Assembly (NCBI GenBank): GCA_003254885.1
Contig: QANT01001796.1
Location: 1 to 35,593 of the forward strand
Reading direction: 5' to 3'
Source: Purshia tridentata
Taxonomy: Eukaryota; Streptophyta; Magnoliopsida; Rosales; Rosaceae
DNA: 35,593 nt
Part shown: positions 1-10,950 of the stretch, one piece after another
How positions within the stretch are numbered: position 1 is the first letter of the stretch
How the letters are laid out: the number at the start of each line of letters is the position of its first letter
The notes under the pieces: generated by a model
Databases searched by the model: none
Told to the model about the DNA's origin: nothing
Seen by the model: only the letters and a program-made list of their open reading frames with translations
Program-made: the position numbers and the translations under genes

Positions 1-746
1 GCAAACGACATTGCCATGTCACTTGCCACATAGGTTGGGATTAATAAATTGGGATAGAAAGTGAGATCTCTAGTATTATTGTTCTAATTCTAACCCTAAG
101 TTTATCCTAATTTTAACCTTGAACCTATCCTAATTCTAACCCATTACTCCACCCATCCTATCCATATCCCAACTCATCATCCCACGCAATCCTATCATAA
201 ACCCAAGCTCACTGAAATCAAATCTTTGCTTGAGCTTACAGTAACTAAGCTGTGTAGTGAAACCTATTTTCAACCATAAGACCGAACATGATCTCGACGA
301 GTGTTAACTCATAGTTGAACAAGTATTGCCTAAAAGCTTCTCGCACTCTTTAGATGAGAGCTATCTGGAGAGAGAGTTTGCTTATATAGTTCTGAAAGGT
401 CAATATCTCGGTAATGAAATGAGAAATGTTTTGACTTGTGTCGTTTACAAAGACTGTGGTTTGGATATTTGGATCTCTTAAAAGACATAGGAGAAACAGA
501 CAACAGCCTTTAGAAGGCTGCAGTATATACACACAGATGAGAGGTTCAATTGAGGTTAACCTATTCCATGAGATAGTTGATCGAGTAATTTACATACAGG
601 GATGTAAGGTTCAATTCCAAAAATCCAGTTATGATCGACTTCTAGGTAGATACAAAACATCAGCCACCTGATTTCACTTTCTAACAGCAAAAACAAAATA
701 ACCCAGTAGGCTAAATATTTTCTAGTTAGAAACAAAAGCCTTTTTT
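1..746. other. Intergenic and KIWI 3' flank, no gene seen
   Basis: AT-rich sequence downstream of the KIWI stop codon. It must include the KIWI 3' UTR, but I cannot place the poly(A) site. The stretch at about 88-160 repeats short 'cctaattctaaccc' units. Short ORFs on both strands at 350-671 overlap each other and match no family I know. Confidence 0.5.
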
Positions 747-3315
747 CTAAGAGGTCTCTTTAATAGCCTTGTCAATTTCTTCCACATGATTCCGGAAAAC
801 ATTCCACTGCACAAGGAAACATGATGCATAAGTAATGCTCTCGAACAGCTATTGAAATGTATAAATATGAAGATATATACCTGATCCATCGTTAGTGTGA
901 TTCCTGAAAACAAGGGAAAATAGCATCAATCTAGGCACTACTTAAATGAATACAAAGCCTACTTAAGATAACAGTTCACTAACTACATGCACAGTGAGCT
1001 AAATCTGGCAAGGAGCACCTAAAGTACCATATTCATGCCAAAAGGTAAATAATCCAATGATCCTCTAACAAAATGTCTCGGATAACAAAAATGTAAACCA
1101 ATTCTGGAAGTACTATATTATTCAAGGATTTAAACCAATTCCTATAGTAACCATTATGCACTGAAATCCTCTTAAGCTATGCTTTGAGGGGAGCCTCAAA
1201 GTCGATTTTAAAAACACTGATTTAAACTTCTCCTAGGCAGACCAGAAGAAAAAAATTTCGTATCTCAACCAGAGAAATCCATTGGAAATGTTTAAACCTA
1301 TCAAAATACAAAGTAATCACTGAAAAATGTTGGGGAAAAAAGCAGCAATCTTAACTTTTTGTCCTCTCTCCCTCTACCTGATGTAGGACAAAATGGAATA
1401 AAATGCAGAAATGCTATTGTGGGCTTTGATTGCTGTACATTGTTGGTAGATAAAGCACAAATGAAATGTTAAGGACGCCAGGAATGGATAGAAACTACTA
1501 GCGTTACACCAGTAGGGTTCTAGGAATCACTCTTAAAAAATAAATTAGAAAAAATTGCATTGCCGAGATAGTGTCATGGAATCACTCCAAGTGTACTCAT
1601 ACTTCAAACAAGGGCAAGAAATCACACAAAACTTTCACTATTAACTTTCTTTCAAAGCTTCCAAAGTATCCCCTTTTATAGGGTCGTGGATACATGAATC
1701 ATTAAAAAGACACAAATTAAGACAAGTAGAAATGCTAAAAAACACAATTCATGACACGTCTACACCTAATACATTGATCGTGTGACATAGAGTGACTCAA
1801 AGCACAGAACCTAAAATATATGTGTGAATTACATTTATTACATTAAAAAGTACAAAGAGCCTTAATCATATGGTGCTCGGTACTTGGATGGCTTTATTTA
1901 TTAATTTGAACTTAGCTCTTGCATCTCTCCCTCTCACTCTCCTTTTTTTTTTTTTTTTTTTTTNTTTTTTTTTTTTTCTGAAATCCAGAAATCCTCCAAA
2001 CCCGCTTCGTGGACCCAGGCTTGAAACTGGGGCCTCCTGCCAATCCCCAGAATCTTTAGGAGATAACAAACTCTAGAAAATGTTAGGTACGTACCTTGAG
2101 GGGGCTTTGAACCTTAGACCACTTGGGCGCAAACCAAAGGCCTGATCATTCCAACTGACCCCTCGTTGGTTCCCTCTCCCTCTCCCTCCCTCTCCCTCCC
2201 AACTTTTCACCTACCTTCTCACGTCAAAACCAAAGGAGCTAATAACTTGAGTTTCACAAACCATGTAACACCCATTAAACTATGCTTGGTGCTGAATTCA
2301 GATCCAACAATGTTCAGTGCATGAGGCACATATTAAGTCCCAATTAGGTATAGGGCATTTTAACACTAGCTTTTACTTTTGCTATGACTACGGCATGAAA
2401 TCACTTAAAAGAAGAACTAAACATTATGGAAATTGAGCCCAAATGCCGTCCAAAAAATTAAGGCATGTCTTACTTGAATGTTGACATCAAACCAACAGAC
2501 CCATGTGGGATACACCCAACCTTCATACATATAAAACCACATCAAACCAACAGACCCATGTGAGATACATCAAACCTTCATACATATATAAAACCATTCC
2601 TAATGCCAGGAATTGTTTCTGACAGTCTCCTAACTATAAAATAAGGTACACCTATAACATGAAAATTAAAAACAAATAGAAATGAAGATTTTCTTTATTG
2701 TAAGAGTAATAGTTACCTACCATACACCAGACCATACAAAGCAACCACACTTAACATGACCATATAAAACTACAAGCGCAAATCATAAATTGCAATATCA
2801 TCATTTCTTCTGAACCCCAAATCCGACCGAAGTACAAAAACCCATATAGCGAATTGGACAATGATCAGTAAATAAACCCTAAAACGTACAAACTCTAAGC
2901 TAAGACATTCAATTGAACACTACTAAAAAAAAAAAAAAAGCAATCGAATAATAATATGAATAAATAATAAAAGAATGGCAAACCTTTCTTTCCAGGCATT
3001 TGCTTGCCATCCTTAACATAGAACTCACGAATGTCGATGAGAACCTTGCCATCCCAGTTCCTCACAGTTACCCTCCTATTCTTCGATATCTACAATTCCC
3101 AAAACCCTAGAATCACACACTGGGATTGACAGATACACATATACAGAGATGCAGACAAAAGAAGAAAGAAAGAGAGAGATGGTGACCTCGCAGACAACGA
3201 TGTCGTCGGAGGAGTAGTCGGAGGAGTCCTTCTTGGCTGTCTTCTTGGGGGGCTCAGAGCCACCGTCCGACGCCCCCTGCTCCGCCTCGTCCTTTCTCTT
3301 TCCTCTCCACGACAT
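747..3315 (-). CDS. KIWI: RNA polymerase II transcriptional coactivator KIWI (PC4/p15 family)
   Basis: Small nuclear single-stranded-DNA-binding coactivator of the PC4 family. The minus-strand exons are 3315-3187, 3089-2984, 903-881 and 806-747, all with GT-AG junctions, giving 105 aa; Arabidopsis KIWI is about 107 aa. Residues 1-38 are a charged tail starting MSWRGKRKDE with a Ser/Asp-rich stretch (SSDYSSDD) of the kind casein kinase II phosphorylates in this family. Residues 39-102 form the PC4 domain: IVVCE-ISKNRRVTVRNW, then DIREFYVKDGK, then GITLTMDQWNVFRNHVEEID. The start is the only ATG in frame with the basic N-terminus. Exon 3 is only 23 nt and lies beyond a 2080-bp intron (2983-904) that holds a SINE and a tandem repeat. 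The neighbour VPS20 is divergent, with about 3.5 kb between the start codons. Identification is firm; exon 3 is fixed by the conserved reading frame. Confidence 0.96.
1929..2185 (-). mobile_element. tRNA-derived SINE in KIWI intron 2
   Basis: Read on the minus strand, a body of about 195 bp ends in a poly-A tail (poly-T at 1943-1977 on the plus strand, interrupted by the N at 1964). A box-B-like motif GGTTCAAAGCC lies at about 2114-2104, and 'GGGTCAGTTGGAATGATCAGG' upstream of it could hold box A. A near-perfect 14-bp direct repeat flanks the unit: ccctctcactctcc at 1929-1942 and ccctctccctctcc at 2172-2185. A poly-A tail, a pol III box and a target duplication together indicate a SINE. The flank is itself simple sequence, so the duplication is weaker evidence than usual. 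It lies in the same orientation as KIWI. Confidence 0.55.
2485..2594. repeat. Two-copy 55-bp tandem repeat in KIWI intron 2
   Basis: The unit starting 'catcaaaccaacagaccc' occurs at 2485 and again at 2540 with a few substitutions. It is a local tandem duplication inside the intron, with no coding meaning. Confidence 0.85.
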
Positions 3316-3518
3316 TTTCTTCCTTTTTCTTCTTCTAACGTGTGTGCGCGTGAGAACTGAGAGACTGAGAGAGAGACTAGACTTGGAACCGGTATGTTTT
3401 TATCGGACCTAGATCCTCTGCCAGATTTTTCTCTACCAGGCTTAAATCTCAATCGTCCAAAAACAATCAATGGTTTAGATCATGCCACATCACATGTGTT
3501 GGTTATTTTGCTGGGAAA

Positions 3519-3821
3519 TTTTATTTAGAGTTAATTACATAAATAATTCACTTATTATTCCCTAAGTTTTGTTTTGGTCTACAAATTTTTTTAAGTGTCA
3601 TATTGATGTATGAATTATCTGAAAGTTTCATTTTGGTCCAAACTGAGCAAAATTAAACAATTTTGCCCCTCAATTTTGTACGAATAAATTGACTTTGAGA
3701 GACAAAATTGTCTATTTTGGATCAACATGGAACAAATAGACAATTACTGGACTAATATATAACTTAAAAAAATATATAGCGAATATAAGTGGACTATTTT
3801 TGTAATTTTCTCTTTTATTTA
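3519..3821. mobile_element. MULE-type MITE with perfect 9-bp target duplication
   Basis: The element spans 3528-3812. Its ends are imperfect inverted repeats of about 33 bp (GAGTTAATTACATAAATAAT on the left against GAGAAAATTACAAAAATAGT from the reverse complement of the right). It is flanked by the perfect 9-bp duplication TTTTATTTA at 3519-3527 and 3813-3821. The 9-bp duplication and AT-rich noncoding interior fit a nonautonomous Mutator-like element. It lies about 210 bp upstream of the KIWI start codon. Confidence 0.85.
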
Positions 3822-5389
3822 TAATTATACTCAATATTTTACTTTTCTTATTCAATTTCTTATTTTACCCAACGCCAACACTTACTTTTTTAAATTTACA
3901 TTTTTCTCATTCTACTCAACTCTAATTATTACACTATCTTTATGAAAAATTACTCAATTCATAACCTTCTATTTCTCTTCATACCCAACCTCTCCATATC
4001 CAACCGAAAGATTCATCATTTGGTGTTCACTTTCCCTAGCTAACACACCCGAGCTACGCCAAGACTAGCAGCCATCGTCGCCTCTCATCTTGCAACCCAT
4101 CGTAGTCCATCGCCCAATCCTAAAAGCAACCCAACCACGTAGCGCTAAAGCCATGGAATTAGAGAAAAAATGTGAGTTATCTATGGTTTTTCAACATATT
4201 TTGGTCAATTTCATAGTAGTTTATGAATTCTAGGTAATTAATTTCGATTTTTATTGGTTAAATCAAGTTTTTGTGATGCATAAAACAATACATAAAATTT
4301 AGACTCAACTCCAGTATTCGGTGACAAGCAATCGAATGTTCCCAAACAATACAGCTCCCGCTTGTCGAAAGTTGACAAATTATACATAAGGTGGATGTTG
4401 AAAGTTGATACCACTATAATTATTTTTTTTCATTTTTTTTTTCCACAGCAGGCACCATTCATTAAGGTTAATTTTATTTGGTTGTTGCCCATTAAATTTT
4501 GTTAACATGTTCGGGGAAATATCATCAAATATATCATGATTCCAGAATTAGTCATTGCGAGCAAAATCAGGAAAAAATACAGAAAATTCGAAATAATTTG
4601 CATGCATATCTTGTTTAGAGCCTCCAAAGGGATTGTGGGAACCGATGACAATTTCTATTTATGCCCAAGGGTGAATATGGGCAAACGGTGACAAGGAAGT
4701 AGTGCCAATGTAATAAGGTGGTACCTACCATAAGCTCCTAATACCTAAGGACCCACCTCTCATTTAAACAGAAGGGTAAGCTACCCTCAACTAGGTAGTC
4801 ACCTACTTTAGGTGGTCCTATCACCTAGGTACTACGGAGATTACCTTTGCCCACATATGAGAAGCGGACCTTATCCAAAGCCGCACAACCCACTACGGAC
4901 CTATCATGGTAAATTCTGCATGAGAGGTACACCATCCGGGACGGACCACTGCAAATGAAGTACCTCCATGAAGCGGAGGACCTCCACAAACTTCACATGA
5001 AATAAGGAAATAGACTCCTATTACAATTGGACCTCTGAAACTATATTGATGATTTTGCTTCTAGAAATGTTACAAGAATGTTTTGTAGTGGAACTATCCT
5101 ACTGCTATTTTGCTTTTGTAGGTAGTTATAGTTCATAACGTGGATATTATTTAGGCTAATGGAAATAATGTTTTATACTTGCTATTTTTCTTTTGTCAAA
5201 ACTTATTTGCGTTCTTATTCATATTGAGGATAATGTATTGGTTCTAAAATTTGGATTGTTTTGTTAATGAAAATATTATAATGCATTAATTCTAAATTGT
5301 CAATTGTGAATTGTTTTGCAAATTTTTTTTTCGTCCAACTAAAATTATAAGGGTCCCAATTAAAACTTTTGCCTCTAAATCTTTCAAAA
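3822..5389. other. Intergenic spacer between KIWI and VPS20, no gene seen
   Basis: No supported gene. The first 700 bp are AT-rich. The stretch 4610-5040 is clearly less AT-rich and contains many short 'aggtggt/accacct' inverted words; it resembles a decayed retroelement or LTR piece, but I find no terminal repeats or coding motif. From about 5210 the sequence belongs to the hAT-like end described next. Confidence 0.4.
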
Positions 5390-5405
5390 GTCAGAACCGG
5401 CCCTG
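5215..5405 (-). mobile_element. hAT-like transposon end (fragment)
   Basis: The reverse complement of 5390-5405 reads CAGGGCCGGTTCTGAC, which resembles the CAGGGCCGG termini of many plant hAT elements. The sequence running inward from it (5389 down to about 5215) is noncoding. No matching second terminus or 8-bp duplication was found, so this is at most a fragment; the inner boundary is a guess. Confidence 0.4.
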
Positions 5406-5463
5406 ATACCAAAATGCGGTACACGGTGCACCTAACATTTCTCTTAAACTACAAGAAAGAAAA

Positions 5464-5701
5464 AATGCTAATTTTAAGTAATTGAATATATCTCCAGCTA
5501 AGTCATTAGATTAAAAAAACCATCCATATTTAGATCGGGCGCTCTCTAAAAAAGGAGATAACACAGCATAGCACATCCAAAATAATTCTCTGTGTGTTGG
5601 ACTCTCTAGCTAAAATAGCCTCTTTCTTTACTTTTTTGTCCTATACTCTCTCTCTCTCTCTGTTGGACTACCAATCTTTGGTGTATTGCAAGAGAGAAGG
5701 T
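5464..5701 (+). repeat. Diverged copy of the VPS20 promoter/5' UTR region
   Basis: This segment aligns in order with 6508-6764 just upstream of VPS20. Shared blocks are 'gtaattgaa(t)atatctccagct', 'cacatcc…aa…ctctgt', 'gttggactctc', a CT microsatellite and 'ccaatctttggtgtattg'. The copies differ at many bases and by indels, so the duplication is not recent. No VPS20 coding exon follows this copy. Confidence 0.75.
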
Positions 5702-6334
5702 TTAAGTTTTATTGGATGAAATATGTGGAAGTGAGGTTATGGGAGGAGAGGGTGTGCCTCAAAGGTTGTGGTTTGGGTTTAGGAGTGTTGGGAATTTGTT
5801 AGACAGTCACAAACGGTTAAACAGTTTAAAACATAAACGGTTGAATAATGTTTTTCTGAGCCATCGATCGATTATAGAGATTATAGATTGTGAAATCTAA
5901 CTCCAACAATCACATACATAGGAGAACCATCACCAAATCCATCAAATCATTGAAAACATACACAATTTGCTTGCTATTAGGTAATCGATTGAAAAACCTA
6001 ACCATAGAAATTTAAATTTAGCTCTAATCATAAAAATTACACCAAAATAAGAAATTAAACTCTCGTTGAATCTAAAACTCCAATTGCTTTATGAGAAATA
6101 ATAGGTAGATAAACGAAAGATTGAGCTCTAACTTTCATCTTCTTTTCTTTTTCTATTCTTTATTAGAAATTAAACGGTGCTGAATCTGAATCAAAAGCAA
6201 AAATAATCAAATAGATTATTGAAGCACCCGATCACATTTCAGAGAAAGAAAGTCGCAGGGAACGAGAGATGGGAAATGAGGGAGAGAGTCATAGACAATG
6301 ACAACAAAATCATAACAAATCACTAAACTAAGGA

Positions 6335-6512
6335 AAATGCTAGGCATACTATATTTTAGTACCATTTTGTGTATCATCTCTTTAATAGAAATGAGACTCA
6401 TTAATATAAATAAGTTTTATCTTTATTAAAAAAATGATACATAAAATGATACTAAAATGTGGTACACGTACACAAAATAATACCAAAATATGGTACACCA
6501 TATGCTAAATGC
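6335..6512. mobile_element. Hairpin MITE upstream of VPS20
   Basis: The left arm 'aatgctaggcatactatattttagtacc…gtatcatctctttaatag' pairs imperfectly with the right arm ('ttattaaaaaaatgatac…atactaaaatgtgg' and on to 'tggtacaccatatgctaaatgc'). The short AT-rich inverted-repeat unit has no coding capacity. A piece resembling its right tip also occurs at 5405-5440 beside the older promoter copy. I could not fix a target duplication. Confidence 0.5.
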
Positions 6513-6829
6513 AAATTTTACGTAATTGAAATATATCTCCAGCTGAACCGTTAGATGAAAAGAACCGTCCAGATTTAGACGAGCACAGAATTAGCACAGC
6601 ACAGCACATCCCCAAAAACTCTGTTGGACTCTCCGGCTGAATTGCCTGTTTCCTGACTGGTTCGTCCTAGACTGCTTGAATTCTCTCTCTCTCTCTCTCT
6701 CTGGCTGTGTATTGGCGTATTGGGTGCAAAGTGCAAACCGATCTTTGGTGTATTGGAAGAAAGCTTTATCATCCAACATCTTTGCTAGAATTTTTAAGAC
6801 AAACCCGGAACGGAATGATATACGAGTAG
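6513..6829 (+). promoter_or_regulatory. Proximal promoter and 5' UTR of VPS20
   Basis: Sequence immediately 5' of the VPS20 start codon, with a (TC)n microsatellite at about 6681-6702 of the sort common in plant 5' UTRs. I see no unambiguous TATA box and cannot place the transcription start. The upstream part is shared with the copy at 5464-5701. Confidence 0.45.
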
Positions 6830-9800
6830 ATGGGGAATTTGTTCGTGAAGAAGCCCAAGATCACCGAGGTCGATCGAGCTATCCTTTCTCTTAAGACCCA
6901 GAGACGCAAACTTGCTCAGTACCAACAACAGGTACTATATTATTATTATTATTCTTTTTTCAATACAATGTAAAAACGTTTACTTTTTTGTGAACTGTGA
7001 TTCCTTTTCTAAATTTGGGTAGTGGGTATTATGTAAAATTTTGGTTTATGGTCTGTTTGGTCGCTGAGAATCTGGAGAAACTTCAAAATTGTATCACAGA
7101 TCGCATAAAGGAGTTGAAAATGATGAACATAATGAATGTTAACGTTGTAAAAGAAGTTTCCTTTTTTTTTTTTTTCTTTTTCGGTGATAATTAGGTGAAA
7201 TTTTTATTAAGGAAATCAATTTTCATACACCTTTGAAAGGCTGCAACTTTTCCAGGTTAACAATCTAATTCACATCTCTTGATGATTTTTCAACAGCTTG
7301 AAGCTGTAATTGAAGCAGAAAAGCAAGCTGCAAGGGACTTGATTCGTGAAAAAAGAAAGGAAAGAGCATTGTTGGCATTAAAGAAGAAAAAGGCACAAGA
7401 AGAATTGTTGAAGCAAGTAGATACCTGGGTTATTAATGTTGAGCAACAAGTAAGTCATTATGCAAACCTGCAATTTCATTTGTTTCTTTCAGTTTCCTTT
7501 GCTCATTTCCGGTCATCGCTAAGATTTAAACCTATGACCACTTCACTCCTTAAAATACCTGCACAGTTGTGCCAAGATTGCTTTTTAACAAGATCTTATA
7601 CTTTAAGAAGAAAGCATGTTGACATTCCAGTGTACCTTTTTGTGCAGTTGCAAGATATCGAACTGACAAGCAAGCAGAAAGCTGTATTTGAGAGTTTGAA
7701 GGCTGGTAACAACGCAATCAAAGCCATACAAAGTGAGATCAACCTTGAGGATGTTCAGAAGCTAATGGATGATACTGACGAAGCTAAGGCTTACCAAGAT
7801 GTGAGCTTGATTTTTCTCTTTTATTTTTCTCTTTTATTTTTCTCATTTTTCTTTAATTGCACAGTTGAAAATTTGGTAATTCAATTGATTTTGCTTGGGC
7901 TGCATTCCTAGAATGAGTATCACTAACCAATTAGGAAACACCTTTTTGGTCATTTGAGAAGAGTTCTATAAAGTATTGAAGTTTCTTATGCTTGTTATGA
8001 GCAAGATCCATACTCTCTCTCTCCTTCTCTCTCTGGTTTTAGCTTGTAAGGGTAATTCTTTTTGTTTTTTGTAAAACTTAGCAGGGTGATTTAGTATCTT
8101 CCTATTCAGAATTCCTGGCTCCTTGGGGTGTGTATTAAGTTGTTTTTGATTATTAATAAAGAGTGTGAGAAATATGTAACAACAGATTACCTCTAAGTTG
8201 AGTTTGTTTCCTTCGACTTGTCCTCCTCACAGGCAGTGGAGGAAACCAGGGCATAGTATGACCACTTTCTCTTAAATCCACTCATATATGGCACTCGTTT
8301 TTGGTTTCCAAAAAAGATGCACCATGGTCCATGATTATCATGAATTGGTTTGCTTAAAAGGGATATTGAAAATCGAAACGAATCATATCTATGCTTTGCT
8401 AAATAACCATGTAGTGATTTTATTTTTTTGGTCATGAACCAATTAGTTTCTACCTTCCCATTTTTGTTACACAAGGTGCCTACTTTAATTATTGCTCATG
8501 AATTTTTCATACCACTTGTGTATATTCCTTGACTTATTATATATCAATGATGGTGTTAACATTTACACTTCAGCTTCTTCTTTGCTTAGCATCTTCTCCC
8601 TCTTAATTTTTTTTCTCTTTAAAAAGTTCTTCCATCTTTATTATGACTTTGTAGGAAATTAATGCAATCTTGGGGGAGAAATTATCCACAGAAGATGAAG
8701 AGGAAATTTTAGCAGAATTTGAGAACTTGGAAGCTCAGGTATGATATTTTCGATTTACATAATAGGTCAACAAACCATAAAGATTCATTTTCATCCTGAT
8801 TGCCATTTATTCCCTTCTGGTTAATTTTTTTTTTTTTAGCAAAGCTATTACCACGTTTTACGGCTTTATTTAGTGGTTAGCACACAATTTACTGATGTTA
8901 TAGGTGTGGACTTGTCCTCGGATTGTAAGTAGCTCTTTCTGATTTAATAAAATTATGTTTCTCCTAAAAAACATTAAAAGGTTAACATTACAGTGCATTG
9001 AGGATCATGTTTTGGGCCTATTTTACATTGTTGTCTTATGATTGGAATCCTACATTTTTAGATCCCCATAAAGGATCATCCTTTCAAAAATTTACCAAAT
9101 TGGGTATGGTTTAAATAAATAGATGAACAAAACATTTTCAATAAATATTGAAATTTTCATTATAATCAAATTGCTAGATGTTTTCTGATTTGGATATTTG
9201 ACAGAGATGCCCCTCGAAAGGAACCTTAAAATAAATGGTTCAGATTATAGGACCACAGTGTGGGTTGTTGCCTAATAGTTGGCTTAGGTCCTGAACTTGG
9301 GTCCGCATTGGATGGTTTCCATGTGGTCCTCATTGGATTGTCTCCATTTGTCTACACACAAACACACACACACATACTGAGGTGTGCATAAATTTTTGTT
9401 TGGTTCGTCGTGTTGAAATACACAAGGTGATGACATGTTAAATACTGTCTTGTATATTTGCCGCAAAATGGTCATGAAAAACCCCAAAACACTTAAGTTT
9501 TTTTTTTTTTCAAAATCAGTTTGGTTCGTCGTGTTGAAATACACAAGGTGATGCCATGTTAAATACTGTCTTGTATATTTGCCGCAAAATGGTCATGAAA
9601 AACCCCAAAACACTAAGTTTTTTTTTTTTTTCAAAATCTTTGTAAAATTATATTCACATCTATTCCTGTTTGGGTTTTTGACATTTAGAATATGTTATGA
9701 TTTATTTCCCCCTATAATTCTTACATTTCAAACAAAATATAGGTTGAAGATGAACTTCTTGTGTGTGCATTGTGTTGCTTTAGCATAATTGTTGTTGAGC

Positions 9801-10292
9801 CTTGTGCTTCAGGTTTTTCAAAGGACCTTCATATATGTTGATATGGATCTTGCAATTTCAAATTGCCATTTAAATTGTTTCTGAGCTAATCATATATCAA
9901 TTTATAGCATGAACTGTAATTTAGGCAGTTTGTTGTCTTGTTGGTTTCACTATGTTGGCATATGGCCAAAAACCCCATAAACATATGATTTTATCTCATT
10001 TAAAAGAGAAACTTCTCTCCCTTTGTCAGATTACTGTTCAAGATCTGCCTAAAGTTCCTGATTCAGTGCCATCTGAAGAAATTGAGAATTTGGACCTTCC
10101 CGATGTACCAACAAAAGCCCCAGTTGCACCTGATGTGGTCACAGATGATGCTGAAGTTTCTACCAAGAGAAAAGGTATATCACTAACTCCACTCACTTAC
10201 TCACTCACTCACTCACTTCCTCACTTCAAAAATTGCAAATGCTTGACCATAATTTTGGATATGCAGTTATGGAGGAACCATTGCCAGCTTGA
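6830..10292 (+). CDS. VPS20: ESCRT-III subunit VPS20 (CHMP6)
   Basis: ESCRT-III component that links ESCRT-II to SNF7 polymerisation on endosomes, for multivesicular-body sorting. Exons are 6830-6931, 7297-7449, 7648-7800, 8655-8738, 10030-10174 and 10267-10292, all GT-AG, giving 220 aa (Arabidopsis VPS20.1 is about 219). The start MGNLFVKK carries Gly2, the N-myristoylation site of the family. The Snf7 domain covers about residues 10-175, with a basic helix ([20 protein letters not shown]) then [15 protein letters not shown] and [20 protein letters not shown]. The acidic C-terminal region holds [11 protein letters not shown] at 185-195, matching the MIM2-type motif that binds the Vps4 MIT domain, and the protein ends EEPLPA as in Arabidopsis. 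A long ORF across 7279-7911 is exons 2 and 3 read through the intron. Intron 4 (8739-10029) holds a recent tandem duplication. Every exon joins in frame, so the gene looks intact. Confidence 0.97.
9398..9639. repeat. Nearly identical 121-bp tandem duplication in VPS20 intron 4
   Basis: The block starting 'gtttggttcgtcgtgttgaa' at 9398 recurs at 9519. The copies differ by only a couple of bases (gacatg/gccatg, acttaag/actaag) plus the poly-T length. Being almost identical, it is either recent or an assembly artefact. It lies 390 bp from the exon 5 acceptor and touches no exon. Confidence 0.9.
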
Positions 10293-10950
10293 TTGGATAA
10301 CAGTTGAATTAGGTCCTCATCTGCTCAAACTGTTTCCAAACCATGCATGCACCTGTAAAAAATTATTTGGTTTGAATGACTTTGATTGGTGTACCTTTAT
10401 TTTCCAAATTGGATTTGTACAGATATGTATTGCTCCAGCATATATTATCGTTTTTTCCTTCCTAAGTTGAGTATGAAAACTAAGGGAACCGCTCTTCTTG
10501 TCTCGATTCTTTTAAACGAGTACCATCAAACCTCAATTCCTCATCATAATCTTTGTTTACACAATGAAAAGGGAAAATTAGAAACAAATGCTCGGAGAAA
10601 ATACTTGTCTGTTTATGAGCATAATCCACATTATGTAGGTTTTTGTGATGCTGTAAACTGAGTGCGTTTTGCTGCCAAAACAAACATGTTGAATGATATA
10701 GAGAGTCTATAGTATCTGACCAAAAAAAAAAAATTCTGGGCAATTTGAAAGGGCAGTTCGCCAGTTAGTGGCTTTTGAATGACTTGAATATACACATAAT
10801 TAGCTGGTAAGGATTGATCTTGTTCTTTTAATATAAATTTTTTTTTTATTCCTTCTTATTTCATTTATAAATATTATAAATAAAATAAGAAATAGTTTCC
10901 AGAAATGATACCAAACGAACATTCAAGTTTCTCTTTGGGCCAAAATACAC
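10293..10950. other. VPS20 3' flank, no gene seen
   Basis: Contains the VPS20 3' UTR and AT-rich spacer. Short ORFs at 10386-10743 on both strands overlap and match nothing I recognise. 'tttataaatattataaataaaataagaaa' near 10865-10890 is simple AT-rich sequence. Confidence 0.5.

Noticed and set aside
2093..2160. Possible tRNA gene in the KIWI intron
   Set aside because: A box-B-like motif is present, but no cloverleaf can be drawn and a poly-A tail and flanking repeat follow; a SINE fits better.
3090..3470. 126-codon minus-strand ORF overlapping KIWI exon 1
   Set aside because: It reads the KIWI leader and exon 1 in another frame and is Arg/Ser low complexity; the PC4 frame explains the DNA.
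7279..7911. 210-codon ORF as a separate gene
   Set aside because: It is VPS20 exons 2 and 3 read through the intron at 7450-7647 and into the next intron; splice sites and the family alignment show the true exons.
9398..9639. CRISPR-like or satellite array
   Set aside because: Only two long copies with no spacers; a simple tandem duplication in a plant intron.
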